Origin: Patiria pectinifera
Taxonomy: Eukaryota; Echinodermata; Asteroidea; Valvatida; Asterinidae
Length of the DNA: 64,000 nucleotides
Reading direction: 5' to 3'
Assembly: GCA_029964075.1 (NCBI GenBank)
Contig: CM057147.1
Span: forward strand, 15,025,513 to 15,089,512
The stretch's first letter is position 1. Each line of letters starts with the position of its first letter. The notes below the pieces were generated by a model, which was given only the letters and a program-made list of their open reading frames with translations, had not been told where the DNA came from and made no database searches. Made by a program: the position numbers and the translations under genes. Of this stretch, positions 19,401 to 34,400 are shown in pieces.

Positions 19401-22400
19401 TTCCATCCATTTCTGAAAATTACAGTAAAAGCAAATGATGTATATTCCCTTTAACTCATGTGAAGTTAAACGTTTGAACGAAGCCTGTCCCTTGTTTATA
19501 ATTCGGGTTTCGATTAAAAGTGTTTTGCAAAATTTGTAAATGTAAATAATAAATGTTAAACATGGAAACGTCAAATCCTTGGGTGAAAACACCCATTTGC
19601 GCAAATGTTAGCATACAATTTAGGTGGCATAAGAGACTTTTTGTCTATAAGGTCAACCAAAAAATACCGGTAAACCCCCCCCCCCAAAAAAAAAATCATC
19701 TAGGATAACTTCATTTGTGGTTCTGAGAAAAGTATGGCAAGTTGACCTTTTGAACAGCATGCGTACTACATGTATTCCTACTATTGTACTAATTTAGAAG
19801 CTTTAAAGAGATGTCGTGTGGTTACTGGAGCATGTAAGAATGATTTAGAGGGTATTTCAGCGGATTTTAATATTTGTCGACCGAAAAGATGTCTTTTGTT
19901 ATCAATGTTAATAAATTGTGTACATACATGCACATGTATGCGTGCGTTTTACCTGAACCAACTTTCTAAGGGGGCAACAAAGAGGGATCCTTTTCCGTAA
20001 AAACGAGTACGTACATGTACATGTACATGTACATTGTAATACAAGCTGATCTGTGTTTTCTTGTGTCATACATGTACATGTGACACATGTAGGTTTGTCG
20101 TTCACTACATGAATTGGCTCTTGAAAGAATTAAATCCCAGAGTGCCGAGGAAATTTGGCAAACTGCCAGCATTAATGGGCAGGATGCTTTTAGCTTAGCA
20201 ACCCATAACCAACTCTGCGTCTAGTATAGATCTCAGTATGCATACAATTGCCTCCAAAGTCTACATGTACATGTACATGTACATGTATGCATGTACCGGT
20301 ACATAGGTGGATACAATTCATTTTCATTTGATCTTTATTGAATAAAGAAATTAGGCTTCGAGATGCATGAATTCCCCTTTGCTCTTTTTGAGTTTCATCC
20401 CGAAAAAAAAATGTTCTTTTTCTCAACTGCTGATTTTCTAGTAATGCAAAATTTATTCACTTTTGAATGAGACATCGGCCGAAACAAGGCAGGCCCACGT
20501 TTAGTTATTGAATTACTTTAAAAATGTTGCGGCCTGGCAAAAATTCTGTTCCTGCGGGGTAGAGGCTGGTTCCCGTCCCACAATCAGTATCGATAATGTA
20601 TGGACTGGGAACCAGTCTGCTCGTAAGGCGGACCTGCTCGTGTCCAAAATAAAAACCTTTTGTCATAGGGTTGCAGACACCAAAGAAAGAAAGAAAAGAA
20701 GAATTTTTGGGGAGATTGGAATTAAACATACAAGTTGAAAATTTCTTAGGAGAAAAAAAACGTTAACTTGTTGAAGAACACAGGTTATGTACATGAATAT
20801 GTGTAAAACTTTAAGATTTGGCGGATATTTTTACAAGTTTGTCTTTTGCAAAGATGGTTGAAGATCGATTAAATAATTATAACAATTTGCAAAATTAAAA
20901 AAAAAATGATTAGGCAAAACAAAAAGAGTTCTGCTTCAGATTACATGGCGTTCAAAAATAGGGTAGGTACATGTAGGTAGGGAATTTATTTTTTTGGCCA
21001 TTTTTTTGTGTGTGCAAATCATCTGGAGGCATCTGCATGTAGTCAAGGGTAAAAGTTAGAAAGTGATTGGTTTTGGGTGTTTTTTCCCTCATTTTTCCTG
21101 TAGGGGCTCTCAGAATAGGGTAGGTAGGGAAACCGGAAGCAGAACTATTATTTTGTTTTGGCCTTATCGTGATCTAAAATTTCTTATACAATGTAAAGAG
21201 AATTTAGAGAATATTAACCAGAGCCACTGGTCCGAACTTCTCCACATTCAGGCTAAAATAACAATTTCAGACCCAATTTTGTTTCACCCGACATAAAAGC
21301 AGAATAAGGACTACAAAATTTATTTATTTTGCCCAGAAGTTACAACCACAATAACAACTTCAACTGCGTAAAAATTTGAACAACAAATTTGCCTCCTGGA
21401 AATGAAACCTAAAATGAGCACCGCCAGTTGGAAAACTGTCAATCATATTTGTAGTAAACCTTCCTCCAGGCAGGTTACCTCAATTACTCCTCTCAACCTA
21501 AGCCTGTTCGATATCCATTTATTATTAAATCGGCATATCGTGAAAAAAATATCGGATATCGCGATATTATCGTGATGACGTCATTTTTCCATTCATGGAA
21601 CAATGGAATAACAAAAACAAAAAAAAAACAAAAAAAACACGACCGAAGTCACGATCCACCATGTCCACTGCCGCGAAAAAGACCCCATATGTCCTGAACA
21701 AAATCGTCAAGTTTATTTGACTAGAGTCTCATTTTCTTTGCCAATTTAGGTAGAAAACAAATTCCACATTCAAACATCGAAAACAAAATTACCTTGAAAT
21801 GTTGGATAAAAATGTGCAATTTATTAGAAATCCATATCGAGGAAAGAACGAAGCACAAGCACGCAATTGCACGCCGCATTGACATGATCTACACGTGCGC
21901 GCACGCATAGTACAGCCCACACCATTGCGGCAAGGGTGTGCTTCACTGAAAACAATTTACCAGTATTTCCATCTTTTCAGAATTACAAATAATATTTTTT
22001 TTAATGGAGTCCGAAATATTTCCTGGTTCAGAAAAAGTTCTTCATCGTTACAAACTAACAAAATATTTTTTTTTCTAAAGATTTTGTTCGAAAAACGATG
22101 TTAACTCAAAAAATGAGGGTGAAACACCCCTTTAAAAAAATGAATGGATCAGTCCAATGTCTTGTGACGCATTTTTTGTTCTGTGAACGAAATAAAAGCC
22201 GCGACTGAACAGTTGGTTTTCGACGTTTTTTGTTGCTGAAAATATGAACAGATTTCATAAGTTTGGGACAGCTTTGGCACTAAGCAAGTGTAAGTGCCCA
22301 GGCACAACCACGGAAGAGAAGCTCGTTCCGAGTCAGGAAAAATACGTGCAGGAAAATTTGATTCTAGTTCGCCTGCGCGGAGCTCCATGCGCGGGTCGGC

Positions 22401-25400
22401 CCAGCCTGTGGCGATTTTTTTTTTCTCTCCGGCTCCCAAACGCGTACGACATCCGCAATACGCTATGACGTTTTGGACTTTATACTTTTCTAAAAACATG
22501 GACAGAAAATCAAAAATATAAATATATGAAATTCGGGCTTTATTTCCCTTTTTAATAAAATCCTCCCAAGCCTCAGGTTAGAAAATAATAATAATAAAAA
22601 AATCATGTGCAACACCGTGATTCGAACCCGCAACCACGCGGTATAAAACACAATGAATTATCGACTGAGCTGTCACATTGCTCGCTTCAAAACTGGAAAA
22701 CTAACCAATATATAGTGCCCACGTATCATAAAAGTATCGTAGAGGGCGCTTAACGTGCGTATGCGGATGTCGTTTGGTGCTGGAAAAACAATTTGCAGGA
22801 TCGGCGTGGTCTCCTCGAGCCGGTGCCGAAACGAAACATTCACTTCTCAACGTCGTAATCTACAATTCAAGCACATGTATTTGTGGTGTTTTGTCTATAC
22901 AAATTCACATTTCCGTCAAAACAAAACAGGCACCGTATTTTCTTTGCGAAATGTCAGAGACTTCGTTTCCCTTCGGTTAACTCCACGCACGTGATTACGA
23001 TTTTGGCACTTGGTACGTCGGGTGAAATTGTGTTGTTTGTACTGCACACCACGTGCAGCGCAGCGTGGAAGACGCAAAATCCAATACACGTGACGTTAGT
23101 CAGTTGGTTCCGCCCCTGAATAGGTAAGACCTATCGCGGTAAATACAATGCGGTGAATTTGTCGTTTGCGGTTTTTCATGGGAGCGCTTTAGCGATGGTT
23201 TGAAACTGTAAGGGATTGACTTTGGTTACAAAAAGCGGTACCTCAAAAGAATATCGCGATATTTTTCGGCATATCGAATTTCACGATGTGCCGATTTTTT
23301 TTTATGAGATCGATACGATTTCCGATATGAAAATATAATCGAAATATCGTGAAATATCGCCGTACCGAACAGGCTTGTCTCAACCCAGGTGTTAAATGGG
23401 TACCGGCATTATTCCATGCTGGGAAGGTAACAGACTCGCTGTGGAGGAGGTGTGGCGATCCCCCTACAGCAGCATATGATGAGTCTGGCCCAATCGTTAA
23501 TGAAAGAGAGAGGGCACTCCGTTCCTGTGAACACAGGTTCGTCCCCTCAACCCTCTGGGCAAGTGAAAAAAAGTGAAAAATATCAATGTGCCTGGGAACA
23601 TTTTATATGAAAATGAAAACTAAATGTATGGTACAATTGTTCCTTTATAACCCTGCTCAATCTAACAGGATCCAACTATGTTACATAGGCCTACATGTAT
23701 GTATCCGTTGGGGCCTGTTGGAATGAGCAGTATAAACACCTTGTATTCTTGTTGGACTCTGTTCGATTCAGCAAGCAACTAAAAAAATTCAGAGTCAGAT
23801 TCTGTTGGGTACTGGTAAATAACGCCAAGTTGGACTCTGTTGGATCCAGCAGGAAACAGAAAAATAAGGCACAGTTGGATTCTGTTGGATTGAGCATGCC
23901 AGTCATTTTATATCTTCATGTATCCAACAACTTGGCATGTTGGATTATGTTGGACTGTGTCGGATTGACATGATTGAGCAGGAAGTCATATGAGTAACCG
24001 TCAGACTTAGCAAGGTAGTCCTGAGGAACTAATACTAGTAATAGGGGGTTAGGGTTTTAAAGGGAATATACAACATTTGCAAACATCAATAAATTAAACT
24101 ACCAAGTTTTTACGAAATACCCTACTAGGATGTTGGTAAATGACAGTCTAAAGCATCCTGCAAAATTATGGCACCTGGTGTCAAGTCATTTTCAAGAAAA
24201 TGGTATTTTTGTATACATTTCCAACGGTGGTAAAAAAAACCTAACTATTTTTCAACTACTGCTCCAAATTTACAATTTTTTTCCGTCCAAATTTTGTTTG
24301 CTATTGGTTACATGTTCATGAATGGGTGCAGGCCAGCTAGGCTGGTTCCCTTACCTTACAATTTTCCGACATCTATAAATTGATCCATTTTATCTTTAGT
24401 GGAGTCAGGGAACCAGACTACTTAAACAATTTTTTTTTCTTGGTTTTTCAAGCATTTTCAAACACAAAACTTCAAACATGTCACTTAAACAATATTTGAT
24501 CTATTATACTAACCCCTCAAATACTTCATTTCTGAAAATTACAGCAAAAGCCAATGATGTACAATGTACATGTACATTCCCTTTAATGCAGGAAATTTGT
24601 TAAAATTCTTTTGTCTACAGAGATGCCTTATTTTGTGATGAGCTTTAGGTCAGTAATGTCCATACTTGTTTCTTTTGTGAGAAATGTTAAAAGATTTACA
24701 AATGCTCTCTGACATGTCTGATGGCAGTTTTCTCAAGCAGGAAAAAAAATCTGAGTCACATACAGAAAAGACAACTAGAGTATACAAACATGTACCGGTA
24801 TTCTGAAGATGTTAGCTTTTGTTCTAATACATGTAATGAAACCACAGATTGGGAATAAAATAAGGAAATAAGGAAAATAAGGAAATTAGGAAACATTCAA
24901 TTTGCCAAAATGACACAAGTTTTTAGAATTTTTAAAAAAAAATTCTTTCTAAATCAGTGAACCTTTTATGAGTTTCTTCTGATCTTTCCACCTTTATCCC
25001 ACGCCTTTCTTTTTCCCTCCCAGTTGTTGCACGCATATTAAATTGCCTCTTAATCCCCGCCGGAGCGCGCTCGTTACACACGTCCCGACGCCCCGGTCAA
25101 TCCAGTTACGTCTGTAATGATTACCGGAGAGAAAAACCACGGCGTCTGGATTTACGACAACGCAACCATGCGTCAGACTCCACTAACACATAAACTGTAA
25201 CGCCTTCGTTTCCCCCCGTGCGCACTCCCTAGTCACTGATTTGTCTCTATTGGATCACGGGCCTTAAACTCCCACCGCGGAATCCCGGCGTTCTTATTGA
25301 GTTTGGCTTCTTTCTCGGACATATTGATTTTTTCTCTTTTCTCGTTGTCGGCTGACACTGTGTTTTCCTGAATCGAAGCTTTGCGCTGGTTGGGTTTTCT

Positions 25401-28400
25401 TCGTCCCGTTTCATCCTCAAGCGTACAGTAAACACTGACCTTTCCTGTAAAGCGGTGAAAAATATCCACGGCCCGCTGTACACACACACTTGTGTTATCC
25501 CGGGAACTTGATGTACATGTATAAATCATGTTTATTTGACTTACATGTTTTGTTCACTGCGCGCGGTCATTTGTTGTACATGCAAGATTCAGCTTCTGTC
25601 CTTCATTTATTGACAGTAGATAAATAAATGTATTCAGATATTTTTCATTTGTGCATGAACAGTGAATTTTTTTTAATGAAACGTATACAAAATGTTATTG
25701 ATACAAATGTTGTACATGTACATGTACATGTACTTCAGCATGAACAAGTGTTCTCCCTGTTTCAATTAGTGGATTTCACAACAGAAGTTGGTAAATTTAA
25801 TTATCCCCTGGTTTGGAGTTCAAATATTTATGTTTGAAACCTTGGATTTGACATCTGAATGCAAATTTTATGCCATGCCCCCTGTTTTCAGTGGTTATTA
25901 AATGCAAAAAAAGGAAAGATGCATATTGATCGTGGTGAATGACTCCTGATATTACAGTACCGGTACACCTTATTGGCCATACACATGTCAGACCAACATG
26001 ACAAGCACTTACATCATTGTACTTGAAAACCACAAGCATTTGTGTACTGTAACGGCATGGATCTCATGATTCAAGCTTGGTGGTTGAGTAGGTCTAAGAT
26101 GCATGAGAAAGTTGACGTCCTCAGCATCAAACCTGTATAATTCTCTCCCTAAGCTGTCAATATTTATCACGAATGACCTCTCAAAAATCTTGCATCCTCT
26201 CAATTATTTTTTAATTTAAATTTAGTAAATCCCAAAAAACTTTCACCTAAAAATTCAAAAATTCAAGAATTCAATTGAAGTACAACAGAATTTTAGAACA
26301 CATTACAAAATATTTGATGTCGCTCAAGACATCATGGAAGGAAGTGGAGTGGGATCTTCACTGGTACTTGAAAGTCGGTCGCTCAGTTAATTACTTTTTG
26401 TTGACATAATTAGCCAAACATTTACACAAAAAGTGTAACAATAGTAATAATAATTACCTATAGGCCTTGTATGTGCATGTATGTCTGCATGTCTGCAACA
26501 ATCAGCATAAACATTTTTTTTAGGACCCTAAACCCCCCCTCCTGCAAAAATGCCTGGATCCGCTGCTGCAAGCATTATTCAGCTTACAATTGATTTATGA
26601 AAAACTTTTAGTGAACTGTCAATAGTGTCATGGCAGTATTGTTTAGCTGTTTTTATGTAGGCGCTATGAGCCATGCTCTACAGTAGCCAATTCATCAAAA
26701 TACTGTCAGAATGCGCACCATTTGGAACATTTGGCACATTTCATGTAACCCACAATGCATGTGTTGAACATACCGGTACAACAGTACGTACATGCACATG
26801 TACATGCTCCTTTTTTTAATCAGATGGGGTTCCTTTTGTGGTACATGTATAACACGATGTCTCATCAAACGGGGAAAACACATAAACTTGCCCCGGAGCC
26901 TATCATCAACCGACATCCGATTCATGCCCGTTATGGAGCAGAACGAGAGAGCCACGAGTCCTAAACGACTCGTCTGGGCTTGAAATTTAATCGCCGGGGC
27001 CCTTCGCAGGATCAAAGTTCTGCCGTTTAGACCTGAACGGGTCATAATGCGCTGCGTTTTATGCAGCCCCGAAGGCGTATTTGGAGTTTCACCAAACGCA
27101 AAAGCGGGGATTTAGGATGATCTTAGACGGTGAGACGGATGAGTCTAAGGAGAGGTTCCGTGACGGTATTGTCCAGGGCAGTTTTGATGAGCTGGCGCTA
27201 TGTACCACATGCATAATTTACACTTACGCACGTGTAGCTGTGACAATGTCATTGACCCGCTACAGAGTCATAGTACAGTCGTACCCTGGATGTATTTTTC
27301 ATAGTATGTTTGCGTGAATTTTTTTCCCCCCTCGGTTAAAAGACACTCTTTTAAGTTGTTGTTTGCAGTCACAGTCATCATGGGACAGCAGTTTTGATGT
27401 TCTTTGCGTACTTTCCAGCTAATATGGACAAGAAAATATCTTTTGTACTTTTTTTAAATTTCTTGTCTCTTCCTCCCCCCCTCCCATTTTTGTCTGTTTA
27501 TTGCTTTTTGTACAAGGAATGGTTCATTAGTGTAAAATCAATTATTTGTGCAACTTGAAATTATTAGTGCTTTTTTTTAGACAGTCACTGATTTGAAGGT
27601 TCATTTTTGTTGGAGATTTTCTGAAAATTCTCAGATTTTTCATTTTGACCAAAAAAAAATTATATGCGGGATCACCAGTCTCCATGATCAAACACTACTA
27701 AATATTAAGCTTGGGATTTCTCTGCAGTTTATGTAGCACACATAAAATGCAGAAGTTTTAGGAAATACTGGTACTAAAATTAATAAAATACATGTTATAA
27801 ATATTATGAACAAAATACATGTTCTCAGCAAAGCAGTGTCTACCGGTAGAAGGAGTAGTGAACTTAATACGTATGGATGGCACAACATTTTGGCAGGTCG
27901 TTTTTTTTGTCTCTACAAAAATTTGTGGCGTCAGTGAATTTCTTTGCTCAGGTGAAATTGCCTGAATTGTAGGTCGGTTGCATGTGAGTGGCAGATGCCG
28001 TCAATGTCTGCAAATAGACACATGCTCCTTCTAAATCATCCGTGCGTATCCTAAACTGCATCTTGTTAAATTTCATATTCATCTGAGTGTTTGAAAACAC
28101 CCAGACCTCTGCAAATACTAAATGGAACGTGCGTGTAATTCATGTCCAAAACAGAATATATACAGTGTGTAACAAAGTTCACACCGTCTTGCCTCTTCCC
28201 CCTCCTGGGTGCATTAAGGCTGGGTCCGAAGAAACCCCTCTTGAGAAAAAAAAAGACGAGAGGGGGAAAAAACATGAAACAGTGTCGAAAACCAATGGAG
28301 TGCTTTCTACTTGAACGGCCCAATTCACAAAGACTGTGAATTTAATCAGTCCCCCCCCCCCCATCATTAGCTGAGGAATCCAGAAGTGCGAGATGTCCAG

Positions 28401-31400
28401 CCTTTCCTTGTCGCCATGACGCAGCATCCAAGCCCCGTGGGAGACCTTCTTCACGGACGCCTTTTCACAGACTTGGAGGAGGGGAGGTTGCATGGGAACG
28501 TGTCTCGTGGTCAGGCCTATGCTCTGCGGAATTGTTGAGCAGAGACAGTGATTTATTTGAAAGCGGTGCTGGAGGATGGGTAGTGCGCAAAGCTTGACCT
28601 AGACATCTGATAGGGGAGATTTTTGGAAAGTCTGCTTTTCATAAAGTCACTGCGTCAATTCCTGCGAACGGTTCAGAATTCTGTTTTTAAAAACATATTT
28701 TCATGTACAGTTCAAAATCCGTTTATTTAGCGACTAGAAATTTAAATACATTATTTATAATTACAATATTTGATTTGATGTATTTCCAAACATTCTTGCA
28801 ACAATTAAAATTAACGCAATATACAGTAATCAGGTGATGAATGGAGGATGCTGGCAGAAAGCCGAAGCTTGTACTTGGCCAGGCTGCGAATTTTCTTTTC
28901 CCAAACTACTGGTACATCCACATACATGGTTGTTTAGCGCCCTCTACGATACTTTTATGATACGTACGCAGGAGTATAATCATTTTCCCCCCCAAGATTT
29001 GGCGTGCAGTGCGATAGCTCAATTGATACAGATCTTGATTTTGCACCGCGAGGTTGTGGGTTTGAATCACCGTTTTGTACCCGAAATTTTTTTTTTTTCT
29101 AATCTGAGGCTTCGGAGGACTTTTTTTAAAAGGGAAATAAAGTCTGTATTTCATTACGTTCGAATTCAGGTTTTTTTTCTAATTTTATATTTTCTTCTCA
29201 TGTTTTTAGAGAAGTAAAGTCCAAAACGCCATAGCTTACACCCATATATGCGGATGTCGTTTGGGGAAAAAAAAAATTTGCGGCCGGGCTCCCGTGATTA
29301 AACAACCAACCCTAACTCCTACTGGGTTTTACTAAGAACATTACCAAGTCCACCAAAATCCATCACTGACTCTGCTCCACATAATGCTTCAGGACCAAAT
29401 CCGCTGAATTCCACCACAAATCCACCACAGCTATAGTTGGATTTTGATGGACTTGGCACTCATGGCTTGCCTACTAAAATCCCCCCATTTACCCCAAATG
29501 GGGGGATCAATTTTGATGGATTTGGGAAGGTTTTAAGGGTTAAATTTTAACAAAACAAAAAAACCCACTTCGTTTAATACAGGCATGCAACTTTTCCTCG
29601 GATCAGCTGATTTCCTCTTTTTTTACTTCCCATGTGTGCCATTGAAAATAGAAAAACACTGTACAAAGTCTGGAAAAAATTTGAATTTCCTCTTCTTTTG
29701 TGATTTCCCAGTTGCATGCCTGTTAATAAATAGATATAAAACATTTATAACTACCGGGTACTTATGAATTATTACAGAAATACAGTCTTGATATTATTTC
29801 AGCATTAATATTGTTTCATTAATTATTACTACTACCGGTATTAGTTGTTCAGTTGAATTAATAAGCGAAAGATTGTAAAAATGTAAACCATATATTGAAA
29901 TGTCATTCAAAATTCATTCACTGTTATGTACAATTTATAACAGAAAACTCATGTAGTAAACATCAAGGCACAAACTATTTTTATACACTGAGCATATGCA
30001 TGCTGCTTACTTTCTGTGTTCATACAACGCACAGGTACCGTACACACCTGTTAGTAGAGAGTGTGTATTTGTACATGTACATTATGTATGCAAAAGGGTT
30101 GGACATTTTGCATTGAGGGGACTTGCACAAGTCAAGGTTGTAGCGGGAGTATATCTTTGACAACAGTTGGCATGGACTGTCATCTGATTGCCATCAATAT
30201 AGATTTTTTCCCCCTGAATTCCGTGTTTGCGTTTGCTAGCAAACATCTCGCATGCAGCCATAGAATTCACATGTACATGTACAGTCATACATGCACGGGA
30301 ACACGTACACAATATAAATACACGTATCTTTTGTTTTTGTTATTTATGAGACATGACAGTTAATCTTGGCACCCAGCCAATTTTAAATAAATGTTAAAGT
30401 GGCCCCATAAAAAATTCGATTCAAATTTTGAATGGCTTATTTTATTCTATTTCATTTTTTTTTCACAAACGAATGTTTTATGCATACTGCATTTAAGGGA
30501 ATCTGCATGTCTTAAAGGGAATATACAACATTTGCAAGTTTTTACGAAATACCTTACTAGGATGTTGGTAAATGACAGTCTAAGGCATCCTGTAAAATTA
30601 TGGCACCTGGTGTCAAGTCATTTTCAAGAAACTTGTATTGTTGTATACATTTCCAACGGTGGTCGGCCGACCACCGTTGGAAAAACCTAACTATTTTTCA
30701 ACTACTGCTCCAAATTTACAATTTTCAGTCCAAATTTTGTTTGCTATTGGTTACATGTTCATGAACGGATGCAGGCCAGCTAGACTGGTTCCCTTGCCTT
30801 ACAATTTTCCAACAACTATAAATTGATCCATTTTATCTTTAGTGGAGTCGGGGAACCAGACTACTTAAACATTTCTTGTTTTTGTTGGTTTTTCAAGCAT
30901 TTTCGAAACACAAAACTTCAAAACATGTCAGTTAAACAATATTTGATCTAGGCCTATTATACTAACCCCTCAAATAGTTCATTTCTGAAAATTATAGCAA
31001 AAGCCAATGATGTACATGTACATTCCCCTTAAGAGTAAGCTTGTGAATTATTTGCTTGTAAGCCCTGGGACAGCACTGAGTATACAGTGTTTATAAAAAA
31101 TACCTTGACGAAGGGCAAAACCCAACATAAATTAAGTGAATCCGGTTAATAAATTTGAAGAACCCTTTTTCCCTGAATCCTTCATGATTTTTTAGTAAGT
31201 TTCTGAATCTGTGTGTGACTGGATCAGTGATGCATTACAATAAAGATGAGGCTGTACCTTCCAAAATCTTGCAAAACCCTACAAAAGCCTTTTGGTACAT
31301 GTATCCTGAATCCATGAAAGTTCTGAATTTCTACTATGCCTACAATCCTCCATCCAGCAAATATTAATTAACTCTCCTGTAGTTAGACCATTCAAAACAC

Positions 31401-34400
31401 CTCAAAATCTGGGTGCTGGCAAATTGGAGGGGAAAAAAATGCTGGACCTTTTAAAATCCTCCAGAATTTATTGTTACTGCACTACCACACCTTTCAATTC
31501 CTTTCAAAAGGTATTGAAATGCAACTTACTGAATTTGCCCACAGAGTTGCTTCACCTTTGGAAACCTTTTGAAAAGTCCCAAAGTTCCAGCACTACATGT
31601 ATTTCACCTTTCAAAACCCTTTTAGTCAGGCAAATTTAAAATGTTTTGAAAGGTCTGATATAATCTCTTTGCCAACTGCACTGGGCATAGCAGGGTTTTA
31701 AGAATGTGACGTTTACACATTGTAACGTTTAAACAAAAACAATTCTAAAGTCATTTACAAATTTTCCAAAAACGTTTAAACGAAACCCAAATTATAAAAA
31801 AAGGGACCTATATGTTCACGCAGCCTTCCTTTAAGTTGAACCTACATAGCACAAATAATTAATGATGTTTTCGGAAAGAATGTTGCAACCTGATGCTGCT
31901 TTTTTTCTTCATATTTCATCTCAATGAAGGTCAGCAAGTGCAAAAATGATGATAAGACATGAATCTGGGACTGAGAAATATTTCCAATTTTGTTAGGAAA
32001 GACTTTGTACACAACCGCTGAAGTAGCGTCAGGTTGCAACATTCTTTCCATGTTTTCAAACCTAATTTACAAAACCTTTGAAGCACTTCAATACTTTACT
32101 TGATTACAACTTCTTGGTAGGGGTATGGTTGTGTAATTGCCAAGAGGCATTCTTTTTTTGACCCTGCTTCTGGTTGTCCGACTGCTGACACTCCAAGTAT
32201 GATTTTTTTTTTTAAATACAATAATGTAATTAGGCAAGTTCAATTGCAAATGATTTCATACGATCCTGTTAAAAAAAGACAACCGAACAATGTTATGCAT
32301 ATTTGCACAATGCACTTTGCATACTTTGGCACACTGCAGCTATTTACAAGACTTTTACCAAGCTCCAAAGTCTATGAACTTCAAACTTGAACAGATATTT
32401 ATTGCACAGTAAATAAAGGTTGCTTTTAAGTTCTATAGTGTATCAGAAAAAGCTAATAAACTGACTAATACCGGTATGTCTACATGTAGCATGTTCGTAC
32501 CAGTAAATATCCGGGCATTTGGGGCAAATATGAGGGTGCCATTACATTTAGTGGTGAACAAACCCTTTCTGTAATACTAGTATACAAAGTGTGTGAAAGT
32601 TGGAAAAAAAATTGATGGATTTATATTTTACACAAAGATACGGTACTTAAATATAATACATTGTACATACATTGAATTCATTCTTGTGCCAAGGGCTGTC
32701 AGATATGCTTTAGTGTTAAAATAGCCCATGGGGTACCGGTAGTTGACTGTGCTGTGTACTAGCCTGCAGGAAGAATTTGGCATTCTGCTTGATTTTTGGA
32801 TGGAAAATTCAGGTATAATTGGGACCTGTTACAGCTCATCAGACACAGCATCAGTGTCTTGTTGATGTAGTGAGCTGTAACTGAAAAAAAGTATTTCAAA
32901 CAAGATTGTGCATACAGCCGTGTGCTTTTAAACCAATGGTACATGTGCATACCAAATGTAAGTATTTGTTGTTGTTGTTGCTGTTTTTATTAGGATCACA
33001 GCAGTTTTTATTCATAAATACCTGAGACATTTTACCAATTCCTATTGGTCAAGAACTTGTCACGTGGGTGGTTTTTAAACCGCCGATAAAACACCGCTGC
33101 ATTCTGCGCCACATCGGGCAGTACACGCCGCCCGTGGCCAATCTCCATATAAGGAGATTTTTAGCACTACGCGCGTGGGCGCGAACACATATCATAGACA
33201 TGGCCAGAGGGGTGTTTCATAAAACAGGAGGTAACATTGCTGAACAAAATTAATGTTTGACTTATTTTGAATTTTGACCGAAAAAGTTACGTTTAAAACC
33301 CGCTAGGGGCTGGGTTGTGGAAAATGGCCTGATCCTAACAAAATGTATACTGGGCTAGTGCTACATGAAGAACCTGGCGTATTTTATATCAAAAGTAGTT
33401 TACTGAATCAAAATTAAGCGTTGCTCCTTTTTTTTACCGTTTTGTTTTATTTTTGTTTTGGAGCGACTGTGCTGTGCGTTAGAGACAGTAACAACAGCAT
33501 ACTAATCATCTTTTTGCTTTCTTGATGCTTAGTCTTAGATTATAATTTAACATGTGTTCTTTTCTTTGTTTTTCCCGTTTTATTGTCAACAGCACCTGTA
33601 CTGTGCTTTTGGAGGGACCAACAAGGGCTTGGTCTTCAAGGATCTGTTCACCGGCTTGGTGCTTCTGGCCAGGGGAACCCAGACAGAGAAACTCAAATGT
33701 AAGTCTCAAATTTGAAAGTTAAAGTTACATACTTTTATACAACATTTGCAAACATCAAAAAACAAAACTACCAAATTATTATAAAATACCAGTACCTTAC
33801 TTGACTGTAAGTGAATAATACTCTCAAGCATGCCTTGGAATCATGGCACCTGGTGTTGCTGTCATTTTCAAGAAAAGGGGAATTTTTTTATCAATTTCCA
33901 AGGATGGTCGGCTGACAATCGTTGGGGAAAAAAACCCAGATTTTTTTTTTTTACTACTGCCCCCAATTTACCAAATTTAGGTAGTCCACATTATGTTTGG
34001 TTACACATCCCTGACCGGTGCAAGCCAGCTAGTCTGGTTGCCTAACCTGACAATTCCCTGACGTCTATAAATTGCTCCATTTCGTCTGAAAGTAGGGTCA
34101 GTAAACCAGACTACAAGAACAGCATGTTTTGTCTTGGTTTTTCCAGCATTTACGTGCTAAACTTTAAATAGGTCATCGTAACAATATTTGCTATAAAATA
34201 CTAACCCCCTAATTCATCCATTTCTGAAAATTCCAGCAAAAGCAAATGTTGTAGCCTATCCGACAATTTTTTTTTCTATAAATATGTTACAAAATTTGAT
34301 GAAAAAATAAAGAAGTTTACTTACATGTAAATTTTATCAAAAAACAAAATTCCCAGGAAAGGTTTTCAAAAAGTGCTCAATTTTCTCTGCATGCTAATTT

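Larger units (their letters stand above)
17715..33592 (+). other. USP32: USP32 intron 2 (15.9 kb)
   Basis: Largest intron in the window, with no coding exon recognised. Elements are listed separately: 17844-18405, 18937-19450, 20005-20303 microsatellites, 21499-23377 hAT-like, 23740-23970 tandem motif, 24061-24582, 28931-29265, 30516-31028, 31873-32049. GC-richer, apparently single-copy stretches at 25010-25210 and 26860-27080 stand out from the AT-rich background. Confidence 0.6.

Noticed and set aside
22149-22499. 116-codon minus frame inside the hAT-like element
   Set aside because: No BED, RNase H-like or hATC dimerisation motif; overlaps a repeat and lacks any recognised similarity.
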